Assembly: GCF_910592395.1 (NCBI RefSeq)
Contig: NC_088315.1
Span: forward strand, 2,546,501-2,606,500
Reading direction: 5' to 3'
DNA length: 60,000 nucleotides
From: Lineus longissimus
Taxonomy: Eukaryota > Nemertea > Pilidiophora > Heteronemertea > Lineidae
This document shows, piece by piece, positions 1 to 14,200 of this stretch; positions within the stretch are counted from its first letter, which is position 1, and every line of letters begins with the position of its first letter. The notes beneath the pieces are model-generated. The model saw only the letters and a list, made by a program, of their open reading frames with translations. It had not been told where the DNA came from and made no database searches. The position numbers were made by a program, and so were the translations under genes.

Positions 1-900
1 CTCTTTTTCATTGAGAGAGTTTTACTGTAAACTGCCAATCGTAACCGTAACCATCTCTTTTCTGACCCTTGGTCACTTCTCACTTCACCCCTTTGATGTT
101 CATGGTTGGAAATCAGTGGGAATCATGCATCTAAATCAGGTTAAAACAGCTCATGAACCATGGTCTTTACAAAATTAGGAGGTAATTGAAATCGAACAAG
201 AAACAAGACACTCAGTCATGTCCTAGAATCAATGGGCAAGTGAGGAATGTCACAGGGTACGATATTGAGTACGCTGGGTGTGGCATTAGCCACCTAATCC
301 TCTTGATTATGATCATCTCTGATGGTATTACCGAAATCGTTACTATACTCAGTAGGTGTGGTCATGCTAGGATGGGTCATTGAGCTTCTCACATCCTCTG
401 CTGATATCGGCACAGATGCCTTGATTGTGACGTGTCTGATGTACCGGTAATCCATAATGTTATCGGGCTGGGGACCAAAGCAGCAAGTTCCAAATTTTAA
501 ACATCTTCTTTGAGAATCCACCTTGTAATACTGAGCAAATGAAGCGTCTTGTCATCCATGCAGTGTGTAACAGTCAACCAGGTGAACATGATCACACATT
601 TGAGTGACAGATTTAATGTTTTTTTATAACTGTTTGATTGCAATTGTATTGCCTCATTAGACCCTTGAGTGAATCTTCCTGTCAGAGTTTGATAAGTGAG
701 AAAAAAAAGTGACATTGATGATTTGATGTTGTTGTGAAAACTCAGTAGGAAATTGAAGAAATTTGCTGTTTTGTCATGCAAATGTTCTCACGTACATTAG
801 CTTGTTTGATTTTCGAAGACTATCTTTGGCTTTATTACCTGCAGAAGTTGAAAAGTTCATTGAAATATTTGCATCTTTATTGTAAGTTAGTAGCATAGTA

Positions 901-1594
901 TGTTGTTTTCGAGCTCAAAAGTGGTGGATCCGTGTGGTGGATCCATGATTTAGGCGGGAAATTCAGGATTCGTATAAAAAATTTTTTTTTTTTTTTTTAA
1001 ATTAATTTTATATTATTTATTAATTTATTTTATATTTTGCACATTTACTTCACAATGTGCTTTACAATTTCACAACTTTGGTTCTCAATTCTCACATTTT
1101 CTTCACAATTTCACAACTAGGTGCGAAGAGACAGCTTCAACATCACCATGTTAGAGGTTACTCCCGATGTTTGGTTCCTGCTACAGACATGCAGAAGTCG
1201 ATTCTTCGAAGCGGCCGATGAGACAACCTGGTATCTGCTTCACCAAGACCATCTTCCAAAGTTACCTGCTACACAAAGATCGTCTGCCAAAGTTCCCATG
1301 AAGGACTACCCTTCCAAAGAAAAGAAAAAAAGGCCCTTCTAAGGACCAAAAAAGGTCCTTCTAAGGACCAAAAAGGCCTTTCTAAAGGCCACCCCAAATA
1401 TTTAAAAAGAGATCAATCGATGCAAGCTTGTAGTAGTATGGGCTGTTGTCACTCCAAAATATGAATTTCCTGCTGAGCTGATTGAAACGCCCTCTTTTAT
1501 CCACTTGAGAACTATTTTTAAACGAATCCTGAATATCCCGCCTGAATCATGGATCAACCACACGGATCCACCACGTTGGAGCTCGAAAACAACA
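901..1594. mobile_element. 694-bp non-autonomous DNA transposon (MITE) with ~80-bp terminal inverted repeats
   Basis: The left arm from 901 (TGTTGTTTTCGAGC) is matched in inverted form by the right arm ending at 1594 (GCTCGAAAACAACA). The arms stay complementary for about 80 bp with only a handful of mismatches. A TA dinucleotide flanks each end (899-900, 1595-1596), as after Tc1/mariner-type insertion. The interior has A/T runs and a nested repeat of AAGGACC/GGTCCTT phrases (about 1333-1390), and no transposase. Confidence 0.85.
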
Positions 1595-4500
1595 TACAAC
1601 ACTACTTAAGTTTATGAGTAAAATTTTTAAACAGTTGGTCAAAAATACCTCTCTATTGAAGACGCCTGTTGTATATATGCAAGCAAGTCATAAGCCTGAT
1701 CATTGACCTCTTAGAAAGGAATTTATGGTATATAGTGGAAGCTATGTTACCTGTGAGGCTCTGTTGTTGCCCATGTTACATACAAGTTTATAGTGCTAAT
1801 TGCTGTTTTCCACGATAATCTCGTATCATTGGTTGTATGTCGGTTTCCAACAGTCATGCTTTTGTTGTTTCTTTTGTTGCTTGATTAATGCTCGTGCAGA
1901 AACACAATAGATGCAATTAGGCAAAAGGGCAAAAGTGCTCATGTCAATGACAACAAACTACATGTTATTGAACGGGTCATGATATACTAATCTGACCTTA
2001 GGTTGTAATATCATGATGTCATCACGCCTGCATGCTATGACAAAAGGACAAGAGAAATCTGGACCAGCTGTTTTGTAATAGGATGGGACTGAGAAATTAT
2101 GTATATGAAAAATACTGTCATCTCTTGGTGCTTGGCACTTTTTGCAGTGTCTTCAATGACTGTAAAACAGCACCATCATGGCCTGACACATTAAAACTTC
2201 TTTTTTTTCCTTGCAAAAATCATTATTTAGAGTACACAAAAGTACAATATAATACTGATGCATTCAATTAAAACGCTGGGGAAAAACAATCACTGTTTCA
2301 TGATAAAATGCAAAACTGCTGACAAAAAAATTCTTTCTCTATTCCACATCTTCCCTCGGTCTCTGGTAATGCTGATATATCTAAAGCTACTTTATGTGTC
2401 TGGCTGCTGGAACTGCATGATCTATAGACGGCAATGTCTTTTTCTATCCCCAGGATACTCGTCTTAAATCAACAACATGCTGCTGCATTTATAAATTTAT
2501 GTAAATGTTATTTACGTCGTAACTTCCTGACTTGGTCAATGATTATTCTGCTTTCTCTTTTTATTATGCACTTATTGAAATTTATTCTTGCACCCTGCCA
2601 TACATCTTATGGCTATGCCCAATACTAATTTTAGTGGATTTGACGACTTTGAATCTGTGGCAGGAATCAGAACCAAATGGCGAGATGACCCTATCAATCA
2701 TGCTTGTTCAGCTCAGACCGCATGGCCATGGCGCTTACACTACAGGACTTCTGATTGGCTCAGACAGCCTGCAGTGGATCTTTTACAGTTGTCTGGGCCA
2801 ATTCCTGGGCAGAAGTACCAAATGATTCCTTTAGGAAAGTAGCAAATGCTCCTTCCCCAGATTCCGAACAATCTTGAAGATGCATCTGACCCAATGCGAA
2901 ACAGGCGAGATTCGAATACAGACACTTTGCAATAAGCAACCCTCACCTAACCAACTTATACACCTTAATCAGAGCACTGATTAGAGGGGTAGGTATAATT
3001 ACGACTTTGAGGCTATGTGACAACCATCATTAGAATCTCGTTACTGAATATTGAATTCATTTAGGAGGAGCGATGACATTTCTATATCTAATCAGACATG
3101 TTGGAGGGCCATGTCTCAGGGTTTCTGTCAGTGAGTTGACGCCTCCATGGTGATGGCTGTTGCAGACGTGTCACGATGTGTTTGATGTTGCTGACACCTG
3201 TTACTACAGTATTTCCATGATAATGTATGTGATCGCTTTCGCTAGGCCAAACACAACATCATCACCTTATGAAATTCAAATTTGCTGAAACCACAACAAG
3301 CTCTGCATCAAAAAATTGTCATTAGAAAATATCGACTATAAACTCTCAATGTGCAATAAAACCATCCTGTAATCCTGTATTTGATTGATATTAATCTCGG
3401 CTCCAATAACGGCAGCCAATCAAATCTGTTCTGATTACCTGACTGTGATTTGAGCGTACGCAGTGTTCATTAGAGTGCAGGAAACTAATAGAGTATCTGT
3501 TACTGCGGAGCGGATGTTATGTGGAAACTGAGTTGAACAGAACTTTGCTTGGTCAGTGCAGAGAAGTCAGTGCTGGGTGAGCTACGTTGAAACTGGCCAC
3601 ATTGAAAGGGCCTGACAAAATGTAACAGATCCTTAAAAGTTTAAGTCTAATTCAAATCAAGCTTACAATGAATCTGGGATAGTGAGCCAATACTGGGCTT
3701 TTTGCATAATTCAGATGCAAGATGGATGTAATGCTTCGACCGCCATGCCCGTGACATTTCTTTGTTGATCAAAAGTCTGTGGCTGACTACTAAACATCCA
3801 CTATTTGTATGGCGGTCTTCAAGTCCTCATGAATCTGTCTTCTGCCACTATAAATCATTCAGTGTTAATGGTCAATGATCGGCGATGATAACCAATAGCA
3901 TTGGTCAGCCATGGTCAACGATCAGCCATCTTCAACAATCGGCCATGATAACCTTTAGTGTTAGCACTTCCACAGCGAGATTTCCCTCGACCATTCTGCC
4001 GATGCTTGAGTTGCCTTGTCATTAAGTTCGCTTTTATGCATGGTTGGACATTTTGGTGTGGTGGACTTATTCTTACCACTATAATATTGATTTCCGCACG
4101 GCACTTCTAGGATGATCAGAGTAATACATACCTTGAGAATACCGTTGATCTGCAAGGTAAATTGCAATGGCTGAATTATTTATACAGGACCCATCTTGAT
4201 GAAATTTTGATGAATATTCTAAAATATTCAAATTCCTTCCTTTCAAACATCCATCCCATTATAAGGAGCATTTCACCCGCACCGTGCATTTCAATTTAAT
4301 TGAATTAATTTTGAACATTCTCTGTCATTTGAATGGTCCATTAATTAGCCTAGGCGTGGAATGATAGCAATTTTCCCCTTCCCTGATAGCAACATTAAAT
4401 TACAGGAAGTAGGGAGTGCCGCCATAAAATCACTTTTGAGCACCTTTGATTTCAGCGTGGTTGAGACGCGAGAAGTCACAGGCTATTCACCTGGACATAT

Positions 4501-7489
4501 TCATGTGTCTGAGCAAACTCTTATAGTATATTGTCACTTGCCTTGAAACACTCTGCTACAGACCATTTTATCGACCATTTTTCTGCTATGATAGGCTGCA
4601 TTTGGGGTTTTTGCAATGCACTACTGACTTTTTTCGATGAGCCTGATGGAGACCATGGCCAAATAAAGATAATTGATCACCTCACGTAGACCAAAGGTAG
4701 CAAGGACGCCTACGGCCATCCCACTGCGTATAAATGAATAATAACAAGCCAATGAAGACAGAGTATAATTTACCCGCTGAGAGCTCTATATGCTCTGACC
4801 GACTCCACCACTTGACAGATGCTGCATACCTTCGCGTGACAAAAAATCTCAGAAACTTGGTGTGAAATTGGTCAATCTAAAACCTGGTGGTACCAACTCT
4901 GTATGTTTCTGAATTGCTTGATAAAAGTGTGTTGGGGTTTTTCAGAAAGTGCAGTGATTGGAGGGAGGTTTGAAGGTGCTTGCTTGCTGCCCCCTATTGC
5001 TTATAATTGAACGACAACAACTTGGCCCTGGTGGCCATTCCTAGGTCCTGCCTAGATCTTCCCCAGTCACGGCCAGGGATTTCTCTAGAACGTCTTGATC
5101 ATCTAAAGCTCTCTGCAGACGAACAATTTCTGTCTCTGCGACCAGCGATGTCGCCATGATAAGATGATGATTCAGATTGGAAGGCAAGCACAGACTGGTT
5201 AAGTCACAACCGTCATAAAGCTCTGAGCAGTTAAGTTTTCAAAACTTCAGTCCTTTTTCAATTATTTTTCTTAAGAAATGCTAATCTTAAGCTGAGATAA
5301 ATCTCACCCAAAAGGATTGCATTTAATGGATTGATTTAGCTGAGATGGCAGAATGTGATTCATGACACCCTAATGTGAAAAGTGTTTTTTTCGAGCTAAT
5401 GATTCCACTCTTCGTAATCAATATCTTTTCCTTGGTTTTCAGGACTGTTGAAAGAATTGAATGTCAAAAGTGACTAGTTAATGATATGTAAGGTTTAGTG
5501 AACAAGTGTTAAATTCAAGTTTCATGAAATAGGAATTTTAAACCCAACAAGCAGTGCTTTTCTGGTATAAAAGATTTTCTGAACAGTCTTTTGCAGAGTA
5601 GAGGTGTTTCTGACCAGCGAATTAAAATTCCTACTCTTCTTACATTTACCAACAAGTCATGGTGAGAAAATTTCTAAGAACAAAATTTATGAAAAACATT
5701 TTCAATCCTCGAATCTTTGATCACTTCAGAGCTAATCATTGAGGCGCCAAGCGAGAGAATTGTGATCAAAGTTTTAGCGACGACCATGTCTGTAATTGAC
5801 AAGGTTCAAAGCTTTCAATATCACAGCTGCACAAGGAAAGCACGACATTGAACAGCCCTGGAGCGGACTCGGCAATGAAATCAGAAATTAAAGCTTTTGC
5901 GGTCGAATGGCAGACATTCACGACGTGATTGCTCAGCTACTGATTTTATTGCAATGTACAAGTCTATTGGAAAGAATCTAACTATCCATAACTGGTTATA
6001 AGAACATTTACTCTGGGCTCATCCGTACAGAATACAAGCAAGGGCAATAACTTCTTTTAGGGTAAGCGATATTGCCAAACTGAAGAAAACCCTCGTTACA
6101 ACCAAATCTATTCCAATCATATTCAGTCTGCTGGGTATGTACTTTCCTTCCCTGGGAATCGTAATTCAATCCATCACCGATTCCATTTGGATGTCTATGA
6201 CTTGTAATTGGAGGTGATCTTGCTGTTCATTTTCGTTAGTGTCTCTTGATAGGTGCCGCTGTGGAAGGCTGTTACGGTAAATAAGTAATGGTTGTTTCAT
6301 AGTGTCGGTTGCAGAAATATGGTACTTCCAGGATGCACTGGTAAGGTCACATGGGCAAGGCTGACATGTTACAAATGAAAAGTTATTGTCATAATATTAT
6401 CATCTCAGGACGAATTCAGGAACACAACAGTCTGCCCTCAGCATGAGGTCAAATCTCTTCCTGTCCAGTGGATTTATCTGAGTAGTTTTGCTACAACAAA
6501 ACTTGCTAAAAACTATCAGATTAATCCTATTCGAGCTAAGGTTGCGTATTATATGAATTGACAGCCATCCCACGCAGTGCATCACCTGTCCACATTATCT
6601 GAGACGTCTATTCAAATTGGAAGAGTTTTATTGGTAATATTGACCTTCTGATGCCAGCAAGAGACAGAATGCTTTGATACTGTTGACAGTGGGTGTTATC
6701 AATAGTGTGTCGCTGTCTAATTCAAGGGCTGATGTCAAATATGTAGATATTGATCTTCCCTTTTAAGCGCTCAGGGAAAGGAGCATCTGCCGTTTTAACC
6801 CTCGGTAGGTCTGAGGTGATCTGGATAGTTGACAAAGAAATTGTCCCACAAAGTTAGAGGATGACTTATCATCGCTGAATGTCACACATGATATGTCGAG
6901 GTTGGTTACTGATAGGATATGGCACATGTCTCTCACAGAGTTTGCTTGTCATCGCCTCGAGCAAATGCGACAGAACGAATGATTTCTGTATCTGCACGTT
7001 CCACATGATTTATTCATGATGGAGAATTGCTCCCATGCTGCTACTGATTGCATCGTTTTCAGCGCCATGCTTTACTTCATTGGGATACAAATGTTGAGTT
7101 GGTTAACTTTGCAGCAGATCCACAAATGAGATGATGGTGGGGAGAATGGTGTACGGACTGTTATCCTTGCAGACGTGTTTGCTGAGGAAGGTTCCAATGA
7201 TGTTATATTCTTCAAGAAGCGATAGGATTTGATCTCAGTAGTGCTTCTGAATGAAAGAGATAATTCCCCCCAGTTGCCTCAAGGAATGTTTTACCTTAAT
7301 GGCAATGTATCTTGGCATGCCACACTCTCAGTGTTTATGTGCAGTTCTCCAACCTTCAGCCACAGCTGATATAAAGAAGCGTTAGAGAGAAGCTTCTTGA
7401 TCCTGCTTGTTTTGATGTCAGGTTCAAAAGCTCAAGCGCAGGTGTCTTTCATGCAAATAGTGTCTTCAGAGATGCAGCTAATGTTTACT

Positions 7490-7735
7490 ACAGACTTACT
7501 GGTGATGATTTACACCTGCAACTTGTTGTGGTGAAGTTTTCTTTAATAAAATAGTTCAGGTGCTGAGATGTCTCATCATCACAAAGCGTTAGTAGCCCTG
7601 GGAACAAAACAACAATAGTCCAAGAGTACATGTATTGTACATGCCGGTCACCGATCCAAAGGTTGACCGCCCTCAACATTGCTTAACTTCCACTCTGGGG
7701 CCAACGCGCCAACCACTGGGCCATAAAGGAGTTCC
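7490..7735 (-). mobile_element. SINE-like element with a tRNA-type A box and a 5S rRNA-like block
   Basis: On the minus strand, TGGCCCAGTGG (7713-7723) fits the tRNA A-box consensus. About 20 nt later a block resembling the 3' half of 5S rRNA begins with GGAAGTTAAGC (7681-7691). It continues to TTTGGATCGGTGACCGGCAT (7641-7660), which matches the 5S intermediate element and C box. The 3' end of the element is not sharp, so its right-hand limit is approximate. Confidence 0.6.
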
Positions 7736-8530
7736 CTTGTGGTTGGCGGGTTAAGCCGTGCCATATACCTGGGGGTACTATACATTAGTACATACTTTTT
7801 AAAGAATACAAGTACAGAAAATGAAAAATTCAGTTTCCGTATTCTGTATATCCTTATTTCTGGTGCATCGTGGTTTATCCTCCTCTTATCTTGACTTTGC
7901 CGTAGCAATTCTGTTTGCATCTTTGTCACCATGGAGATGATGGGTTCTGCCAAGTGTTGGGAAAATGAGGCTGTGATTTTTCTTGGTGAGTTGGGATATG
8001 TTGTGGGTTAATCCAGGAGTAGAATCCTATTGAAGGTGCCGTATTACTGTAGGCTATTATCGACTTGGAATTATTCGAAAGTTGGAGGAAGTAAAACCTT
8101 TCTAATGTTGATTGTCTCCCTAGAGAGGCTACAGCATGTCACTGGGAAGAAAAATGTCAGCCCTGGAGTCATGAATTATGCGCAAAACCATGCAGTGTTA
8201 ACCTTTGCGGTAATACATACATAGAATAGAAAAAGAAATCTCTAAGTATCATACCTCTAGATGTTATAAACGTGTCTTGCATAAGGTCATGAAAAAGTGT
8301 CTCACTTTTCTGTTATTTCTTTCCCATCTTTTCGAACAATGATACTCCTGGGGGTGTGGCACCGTCAGCTCAGCTTTCATCAACCTGCACTAGCTAATGG
8401 GCATTGTACAAAAACAACAAGATAAAAAACTTCGAGAGGTGTCTTGAATTTGGTATCAGCTTTGGTCTGATTGATCTCAGAAATTGTCATGTTGCCTTGT
8501 TTCCAGATATGATAGAGTTTCGTTTATGAG

Positions 8531-8597
8531 AGAGATGGCGGAGTTGCACAATGGAAGTTCCGTCACCTCTGAGGTCCCAGGTTGGATTCCAGATCAG
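8531..8597 (+). mobile_element. tRNA-like (SINE head) fragment
   Basis: TGGCGGAGTTG (8536-8546) resembles an A box and GGTTGGATTCC (8580-8590) a B box, at about tRNA spacing. The cloverleaf is imperfect, so this is probably a tRNA-derived SINE head and not a working tRNA. Confidence 0.35.
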
Positions 8598-10787
8598 TTC
8601 GGTATACTCATGTGATATAGAGGATGACTCTCCTCAACGCTTAGGTAAAAGAAACATGCTTGTTCAAGTTGTTGTCGAGTGTCATCAATGGAGCAAACAA
8701 ATTTCTCAACTTTCACTCTCTAATGGTGGAGACTAGCTCTTCCTTGATGACATGTTATTAAAGCATTGAGTAACGCCTGACGTGGAAGTGATAAAGAAGT
8801 GAAAATTGTCTACGAGTTCATGTTACCCATTATTACAGGGATTTAAGTGTAAAAAATCTAAATGCATTAAGCACTTTAATGAGATTTAAATTGAGATTTG
8901 TTGTCAATTTTGTGAGAGACAAAGTTTCGGAAAGTTTTTTAGATCGTTAATCCATACTTGATACAAGAGATAACTGGAGAACCTTTACGAAGGAATACAG
9001 GTTGTAAGTTATAAGCAACAAGCTTTTTTCACCTTGTGAAAACAGTAATCAGATAAGCTGATAGATTTGAATGCAGTGGGTGTACAAATAAACCTTATGA
9101 AGTTCATCATTGCTTGAATATTAATGCCAGAGTCATTGCATATGGGGCGTCCGTAGAGGGTTGATGTGGAAATCTCTCTGTGGCAGAGTGATTCCGCTAA
9201 CGCTAAGCCACGGCAACAAAGAACATTGAGAAGAAATTTCAGTTGAGAACCCCATGCTGTGAGGTGTTCAATGCTATATTACCCCTGAACCACAGCTCAG
9301 ACAAGTCAGATACCCCAGGTATCGAATCTGAGATGAGCCTTCGCTCTCCTTTGAGATGGTTATAAGTTCTGTTCAGTATCTGGAATTGGCTTTGGCAAAC
9401 TCCATCCTTGATCAGTTGTGCCAAGGACAGTTCTCTTCATCTTGCGATTACATCCGGATTACCCGGTATGCAGTACTCGATATGAACTGTGCCAGGAACT
9501 AGAAGCAGTTTAAAAGGCTGGTGTCCTTATCGGGGTTTAACCTTCTGAACTGCCATACACAATGCCTCACTGACTTGTCAGCTTTGCCTGTTCTGGCTTC
9601 ATGGAAGACCAGCACTCAGCCAGTGTTTCAACAGCTAAACTTTTACGTCCACAGGTGTCTACAGAGCTGAGGATGCGCTTTGGTTCATGCCGTTGATGTT
9701 AGGGTTCCTGACACCCAGAGTGCACCAGAAACAAATAAGATGTTGTGGCCGCTGGTTTGTCAGAAGAAAGCTTTGGATCGCCTGTTCTGGCATTATCTAC
9801 CTAGAAATGGACACATATGGAAGATGAGTAGTCTGCTGACGAGCTGGTATCGACTTGAATTGATGGGGTATATCTGCTCTGCCAGGGGCGTTGATCTACC
9901 AAGATAGGTCGACCTTGTATGTCTGCCCGTGGGATGGACTTGAGTGATATTGGAGATCCATGAGGTATAGAATGTGGATGAAGTGTCGATATGTGTTCAT
10001 TGGTATATCTAGCTGCGGTTGATTTGATTCTCACTGTCTTGGATCGGAAGCATTCTACTATACTGTGATGTGAAAAATAAAGTTGTTTCCGCAAGCATCT
10101 TTCCAGGTCTGGAGTAAAAACGACTGGGAAGGCCTCTCTTTCAAAGTGGCCTTCATCAAGAACTCCCAGCTCCTGTGACCTCACATCAAAGCCACCACCA
10201 CCACCACCCCCACAATCATCATCAATTCGCATTGTGTCAAATGAATACAAATCATTCCTGCTGGGTCCCTAATTGCTTTAGTGCTTCCTTAATGTTAACG
10301 GACACCTGTCGTCTTCTGTTGATATGTCAATATTTTCACTATCTTAATCAAGACAAACAGTTCTCACCTTCGGTGGTTTGTAATATGAAAATGGCAGGTG
10401 CAGTGGCAAGATTTACAATCTGAGTCAGTTGGGTCATACTTGCTGGTTTTGGCAAAGCCACCTACTGGAGGAGGCTTTTTCATGCAAATTGCCTGATACT
10501 TTTGAGAACTATTGGGTCTCACCCACTTCCAGTCCAATCTGTGTTTCTCAAGGCATCAGCTTTAAGCAAGTGGATGAGCTATGCATTAACAAAAAATGTG
10601 ATTTTGAAATCGAATGACAAAGTAGTGAACTTCTCGGTAGCTTCAGTTGTTGAGTTATCTCAGCATCTCTTAAAGCGTGTCTGTTGCTGACAAGATTAAG
10701 TGGCCATAATGCCATGGCATAACTTCTTTGATACCACATCAGTCAGACGCAGAGTCTGTCTGAGGTGGTGAATCCATAAACATTGGC

Positions 10788-10905
10788 TGATATGAATAAA
10801 GTCTAGCAAATGCTTTTACCGGTACTTCAATTTTGTACAGAAAGGTCTGGTGTAAATGTACATGGAGTTTTAGATAAAAGCATTTGCTAGTCTTTATTCA
10901 TATCA
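10788..10905. repeat. 31-bp inverted repeat with 56-bp loop
   Basis: The arm at 10788-10818 (TGATATGAATAAAG...) pairs with 10875-10905 (...CTTTATTCATATCA) with a single mismatch. Transcribed, it would form a long hairpin. It may be a small MITE or a hairpin-RNA locus. Confidence 0.8.
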
Positions 10906-11294
10906 CCCATTAGCTAAATGCATTTACATCTTTTTGCATTTGTGTTCATTCTTGGTGAGAAGGAGACTTGCAAATGAATAGATGTTGTCAGTCCTAATCA
11001 TTCTTCACAACAAAAGCTATCTTGCATTTCCCCCAAAAAGCCCAAACTCGTAATATCCTTCAGCGTGTCTATGTATAGCTCTGACTCAGTTGTAGCACCA
11101 TTTTCTCATCAATAATGGGGACTGCTACTTGCAATGAATGGTATTTGTCAGGCCTAATCATGTTTTTACATGTATACTTCTCTTCATTCATTTCAGACCT
11201 GATCTGCAAAGCCACTTGTGCCCACATTCTCTATTTGTGAATTTTAACTATCTCAGCAAAAATATTCATGGTTTCTCCTTGTTATATTTTCCAG

Positions 11295-14200
11295 CACCTG
11301 ACTGCCTCAACTATATGCAACAAGGTATCGAGTGTATAAAAGTCCGCTCAAATAGTCGCCAATATCATAGACTTTTTACATTGGATAAAAACCTCACGGA
11401 AATACGATGGCAGCCCACTTCAAAGAAACCCCACAAAGCTAGAAGTAAGTAGCAAACCTTCAAAGGAGGCGGAGGATAAATCGTGTTTTTGATGATAAAC
11501 ATGTTTTAATTTTGTGCTGGTTACAGCAGCGCTACAAGTGCTAGTTTGTGTTTTGCCAACAGTCACAGACAATACCCTTGATGTTGTAGTTAAGATGGTA
11601 GGCGGCATTGTCTGGTGTGGTAGCAGCATCAGAATCTGAAGGTAACCCAGTCCTTTTGTCCACCAAATGCTTGAGAAAAATGTAACACAATTTGCTACAA
11701 GCATCTCCCAGAAATAGATATTTCAACAATCAGCTATGGTTTGATATCTTGTAATGTCTTTCAAATCATAATGTCTACTTTATGGCACCGCAACTATTCA
11801 AAAGATATCATTATAAATGTTTGCCAGAACGGCATATACAGGATAAAATCGCAAGACTAATTTTCTGTTATTGTTGGAAATGTTGTTATTATGGGCAATA
11901 TTTTTGTGGTAATAGCATTATTCCTGAACTGTTTCTGTTCATCAGTGGGACTGTCTGGTATAAGTGAATTTGGAAAAATGATGGGCTGTCTTTGGTAGGT
12001 TAGTGGAGTCGGGGAGGTGTGAGTTGTTGTAGATTGCTGTGTTACCTTCGATGCCCATGTCACTTTTGACTCACAGTGTAACAAAGGGTAGGGTGGCCAG
12101 CAATTCAAGGTAGGATGGCCCTATAGATACCCTTTACAAAACGCTAGAGTAAGGTGAGTGGTGAGCTGCCAAGGTAGGATGGTCTACCCTGACAAATGGC
12201 CTTTTGGAGAATGCTGGATGTAGTAAGCAGCTAAAGATAATGCTTGATGTCAATGACCTGGCCTCAGCTCTTGGATGGTATCCGTCATTACTTCAAGGAC
12301 ACCGGGTTGGCATCACCAGCCTAATGATCTGACCACGTGTCTCTCCTTGATCATGGCTGTGGTCAAAGAGGCCACTGTTACATCCTAAGGTTACCTCCAA
12401 GGGACATCCTTGTCATTCGTTTCAGTATCATCAGCTCATTGACATGGCGAGGATCATGAAGATAACTATGTTTGTATTGAGATAAAAAGTGGTTGAGAAA
12501 AATGCCGAGCTAGAAATGCCCAGTTTCGGATAATAAGAGACTAATTGCTACATACTAGTGATTTATAATTGACTCATAATCTCCGGATATCGACGTCCGT
12601 ATTACCATTTCTTTATTTGTTTCAAGGACACTGTGGATATGCTCTAAGTAGGTTGAGCCTAATGGACTCTGCATCTGTCCAGAGCTCAGCTTTGATCGAA
12701 GGAAGAGGTTATTATTATATTAACCCAGGCTTACTTAGCAAGGGAGGTTGTCATCAAGTGTCTTCTGGATTAGCTGTAGGACATGAGCAAAAACTGAGCT
12801 GGTCGTAGGGGAGGTTTGGAACGTTGGTTGGTTGTTATTTCCCAATTTTCTTAATCGTTTGTGTGATCGCAACATGGCCTCGAATCTGCTTTATCTTGAG
12901 TTTGAGCGAGTGGGTTTGGTACCTGTGAGAGAACAATCGCCTGACTGAAAATAGCATTGCTTTTGTGGTAAAGGCCTTTTTGTGTTCACTTCCAGTCCAC
13001 TGGCGACTATGGCGATAACACCTGCCACAGCCAATAACCGCTGGAAACATGGATTCCATGTTTCAGACAGGGTTTGTAAGAATAATCAACCTAATTGCAG
13101 ACCTCTCAGGCTGTGTTAGAACTGTCTGATTACAATTAGGATGTCGCAGCACGAGACTTGTTCCTTAATGATTCAACAGATGGCTAGGACATCATTAACG
13201 AGGTTGTCTTGTCTTGTCAGCCCTATCTCTCTCTGCTCGTGATGCCTTTCGTGCAAAAAACGAAGTTGTTAAGTTAGGAGCGTAATCCATCGAGAAAATG
13301 TTGTTTTTATGTCTACTACTTATTTCTACTTTCATATGCCTTTGATGAAGCTGTATCATCAGTCTGCACACTTTCTCTCGCTTTGAGACAAAGATGCAGA
13401 AAAAATACGTACTCCTACAAAGAGTATTTTAGCTTGTTTGAAGTGTGCAAGGGATACATGTAGCTTTGAGTTGCCTGCAAGTGATATATCGCTTTGTGAG
13501 GTAAAAACCTCAACTTAGCATCAGGAATGTTGAACAGGCTTCAGGTTGTGTGGTATGTAATGGTTGTAGTTGTTGTAACCTCATGCAAACCTCCTCAATT
13601 GCTTCACACGTTTAAAGCCATACCCCAGATTTGCGCAGTGTGCAAGACTTATCATATACAGTAGATCGCATCCAACGCTTTAGGGTTAAACGCGTCTTTC
13701 CAAATTTCCCCCATATGTTGTTGCATTAGGATGATAACCTGACCATAAAATTGAGTTAGACAGAATCCCACTTGTTCATAAAATTCAATCAGACAAAACT
13801 GATTGAAAATATTTCTGCATTATTGACAGAAATTGCATGGCTGGGTTCGATGATTATGATTTGTGTATGATACAGCATATAGAAACAGTGACAAGGTGTC
13901 TCAGTTTCCGTCGGCTGTTTGAATCACAATTGACATTGTGGATGTGACCAAGCAATGTTTTTCATCCAGAGGTCGATTTCTTCATTTGTGATTCTCCTCT
14001 CAACCGTTTTACTCGAACAAGATCCTGCTCACACCAGCCTGAGGCTGACACGCCAATCTTGTAACAGCCTAATGCGATGCTGCAGATTAATTTTTTATCT
14101 CGTCTTTGATTAGAAGTAAACACTGATGCCTGAAGACAGAGAATGTTTTCATGTTTTCTCTCTAATTTCTCCCAGTTACATACTTCTGGCTTCTACAGGC

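Larger units (their letters stand above)
1..11294. other. Non-coding stretch upstream of the first visible PLCL exon
   Basis: No conserved protein was recognised on either strand. It is either 5' intergenic DNA or, more likely given the large first introns of PLCL genes, part of a PLCL intron. It holds the TIR element at 901-1594, a degenerate repeat of a GATCGGC-like phrase at about 3866-3957, the tRNA/5S hybrid element at about 7490-7735, a tRNA-like piece at 8531-8597, a (CCA)n tract near 10189-10214 and the hairpin at 10788-10905. Confidence 0.6.

Noticed and set aside
1121-1342. Lys-rich 73-codon frame inside the TIR element
   Set aside because: Ends in simple AAG/AAA repeats and has no transposase motif.
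9160-9330. tRNA-box-like words (TGGCAGAGTGATTCCGCTAACGC on +, AGATTCGATACC on -)
   Set aside because: The A-box-like and B-box-like words are on opposite strands and do not form one tRNA-like unit.
9801-10250. 149-codon open frame on the minus strand with a Gly run
   Set aside because: The Gly run is the reverse of a (CCA)n microsatellite, no family resemblance is visible, and no splice or promoter signals fit. Treated as chance.
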